Source: Bugulina stolonifera (taxonomy: Eukaryota > Bryozoa > Gymnolaemata > Cheilostomatida > Bugulidae). Taken from it: 64,000 nucleotides of DNA. The notes under the pieces are model-generated. The model saw only the letters and a program-made list of their open reading frames with translations. It was not told the origin of the DNA and did no database searches. The stretch spans positions 11,224,223 through 11,288,222 of the forward strand of contig OW285197.1 in the NCBI GenBank assembly GCA_935421135.1, written 5' to 3'. The translations under genes were made by a program, and so were the position numbers. Below, piece after piece: positions 62,690 to 64,000 of the stretch (position 1 is the stretch's first letter; every line of letters begins with the position of its first letter).

Positions 62690-62707
62690 TCCCACCGCTG
62701 CCACCAA
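62690..62707 (-). other. Primer-binding site
   Basis: Directly inside the 5' LTR the minus strand reads TTGGTGGCAGCGGTGGG. TGG followed by tRNA 3'-end-like sequence is the usual layout for tRNA priming; the tRNA identity is not settled by eye. Confidence 0.65.
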
Positions 62708-63370
62708 TGTAATGGTTTCTGTGATTTGGTGCGGTCGTCCTTGGACGACTATCGACCCAGAAATGAAGTGCCTATGAGTGGTAATAGGACTTCGCATTAC
62801 ATGAAAGATCGAGCGGTCTCAGTAGCCCAAATACTACCAAAGACGACCCATCTGATCTCAAGTCCGACCTTCAGACTATACAATGAAAGAGAAAGATCCG
62901 ACCTAGTAGGCGGTTCGCTAAGCGAATGACCTGGCAAAAGGAAGAGAAAGTCTCTGTATCAAGTATAGATGTGTCTTTATTGAAAGCCAAGTGAAGACTG
63001 AGACAATGAACAGTAAAACGGTGCCCTTTATATAGTATAAGGACTTCCGGCCGACGTGACGTCGGGAAAAGACGACGTGTGGTCGTCCGGAAGTTGCGCA
63101 ACAAGATGGCCGCCGGAAGCCCGACGGCCGACCCAAAATAGGTCGGGTTCTACAAAAGTTGCTTATAATGGTCCAATTCATGTACAAAATGAATATCAAT
63201 GGATTCTAAGAGGTCGGGCCTCTGTACATGGGTATAAAAGGCATTAAAAGACTTAGATATAATCATATAATAATATACAACAATATAGGAGTAAAGTACA
63301 AGCAGATATATACATGTATGCACACAATAATGAGTGTCAGATGTAAGATACGACTGGGCGTACCATCACA
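62708..63370 (-). mobile_element. LTR copy 3 (5' LTR of the inserted element)
   Basis: 663 bp, TGTGATGG start (one change from TGTAATGG) and CATTACA end on the minus strand. It shares U3 with copy 1. TATA box and AATAAA are present in the expected order. Confidence 0.9.
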
Positions 63371-63450
63371 CTATTACCACTCATAGGCACTTCATTTCTG
63401 GGTCGATAGTCGTCCAAGGACGACCGCACCAAATCACAGAAACCATTACA
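63371..63450 (+). mobile_element. LTR copy 2, right part
   Basis: Eighty bases from CTATTACCACTCATAGG to CATTACA continue LTR copy 2 where it broke off at 60217, and are followed by ATAC (63451-63454), matching the ATAC before 59519. Confidence 0.85.
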
Positions 63451-64000
63451 ATACAATAATGAAATCCTGATTTTTGTGCATCTCATTTGAGCAAACACAA
63501 TAAAATTTTGGAACCTATTTAGTTAACAATGGTGCTGGAGGAAAATATTACTTTCACGACAGTTGTAACCAGCACTACTTGCTGCAAAGATAGACTGTAC
63601 TAGATGTCAGTGGACATTTGGATGTCGTTGTTGCCAGGGAATCAGGCCTGCTATTCATTGCTAAGAGTTACCCTTCCCATCCTCTGTGACCTTACGAGAT
63701 TACCCCTAGAACCAAGCCAAAAAAGGGCTTAAAAAGGTTGTGCCAAGTGTTTTAAGGTAGCATTAAGGTGCACTCAGCTATTTAGCGGCGCAATATATTG
63801 AGTGCCTAGATATTTTTTATTCTAGTACTGACTAGCTATCTTATCGTTTGTGCCTTCCAGGCTATATTTAGAACAACTAGGCCACAACACAATGTATAGG
63901 TATATAGAAGAATGCAATAACAGGCAATAATAACCGTGTATATAGTGTGACCAGATAAATTACCAGACCTACCAATAAAGGCAGCTAGTTATTGCTAGCA
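63451..64000. other. Flanking sequence, nothing recognised
   Basis: AT-rich host sequence after the LTR complex. No exon with splice support, no repeat with clear borders. Confidence 0.5.

Larger units (their letters stand above)
60218..63370 (-). mobile_element. Ty3/gypsy-type element, 3'-truncated, inserted in LTR copy 2
   Basis: Reading the minus strand: 5' LTR (63370-62708), primer-binding site, untranslated leader, gag ORF (62373-60448), then about 230 more bases before it abuts LTR copy 2. Pol and the 3' LTR are missing. The outer LTR end (TGTGATGG on the minus strand) joins exactly to the continuation of LTR copy 2, showing insertion into it. The missing left end points to a later deletion. 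Confidence 0.85.

Overview
The window looks like nuclear DNA of an early-branching animal, most likely a sponge. The evidence is AT-rich sequence, genes split by many introns (mostly a few hundred bases to about 3 kb), dense short repeats, tRNA-derived SINEs, many small inverted-repeat transposons and a Ty3/gypsy-type LTR element. I see no bacterial operon, rRNA, CRISPR array or intact tRNA gene. The species call is inference; no database was searched.

Layout. 1-11.9 kb is a cluster of low-copy duplications in which the same blocks recur 2-10 times, carrying decayed gene fragments and a TTAA-flanked transposon. 12-18 kb is mostly non-coding, with one small membrane-protein gene on the minus strand (15781-16158). 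18.06-24.80 kb (plus) and 25.97-37.33 kb (minus) hold two convergent paralogous genes, called A and B here. Each was assembled by eye from nine exons with the same eight intron phases. I read both as Bcl-2-fold proteins with two Bcl-2-like cores in tandem: gene B has a BH1-like WGRI motif in core 1, gene A has a BH3-like LQDFGD in core 2, and both have a BH2-like GW followed directly by an intron, where BCL2 is also split. Their C-terminal tails are unrelated: a Cys/Pro/Thr repeat in A, a basic Lys-rich tail in B. This pair is the best candidate for an undescribed system.

39.5-42.8 kb (minus) holds most of a monocarboxylate-transporter-like (SLC16-type MFS) gene without a recognisable N-terminal exon; a 1.24-kb hAT-type element lies just 5' of it. 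44.8-58.0 kb (plus) holds a secreted multi-module protein built from half-domains of the F5/8-type C / fucolectin fold. Its module exons are all bounded by phase-1 introns, and the gene probably continues past the part I can read. 58.7-63.45 kb holds a solo LTR and a second LTR of the same family, into which a 3'-truncated, opposite-strand relative carrying an intact gag ORF has inserted.

The introns are rich in mobile elements with recognisable target-site duplications (8 bp, TTAA, TTATA), foldback elements, three SINE families and minisatellites. Two introns appear to use GC-AG rather than GT-AG splice sites. Exon borders were called by eye from splice motifs, phase agreement and paralogue comparison, so small boundary errors are possible.
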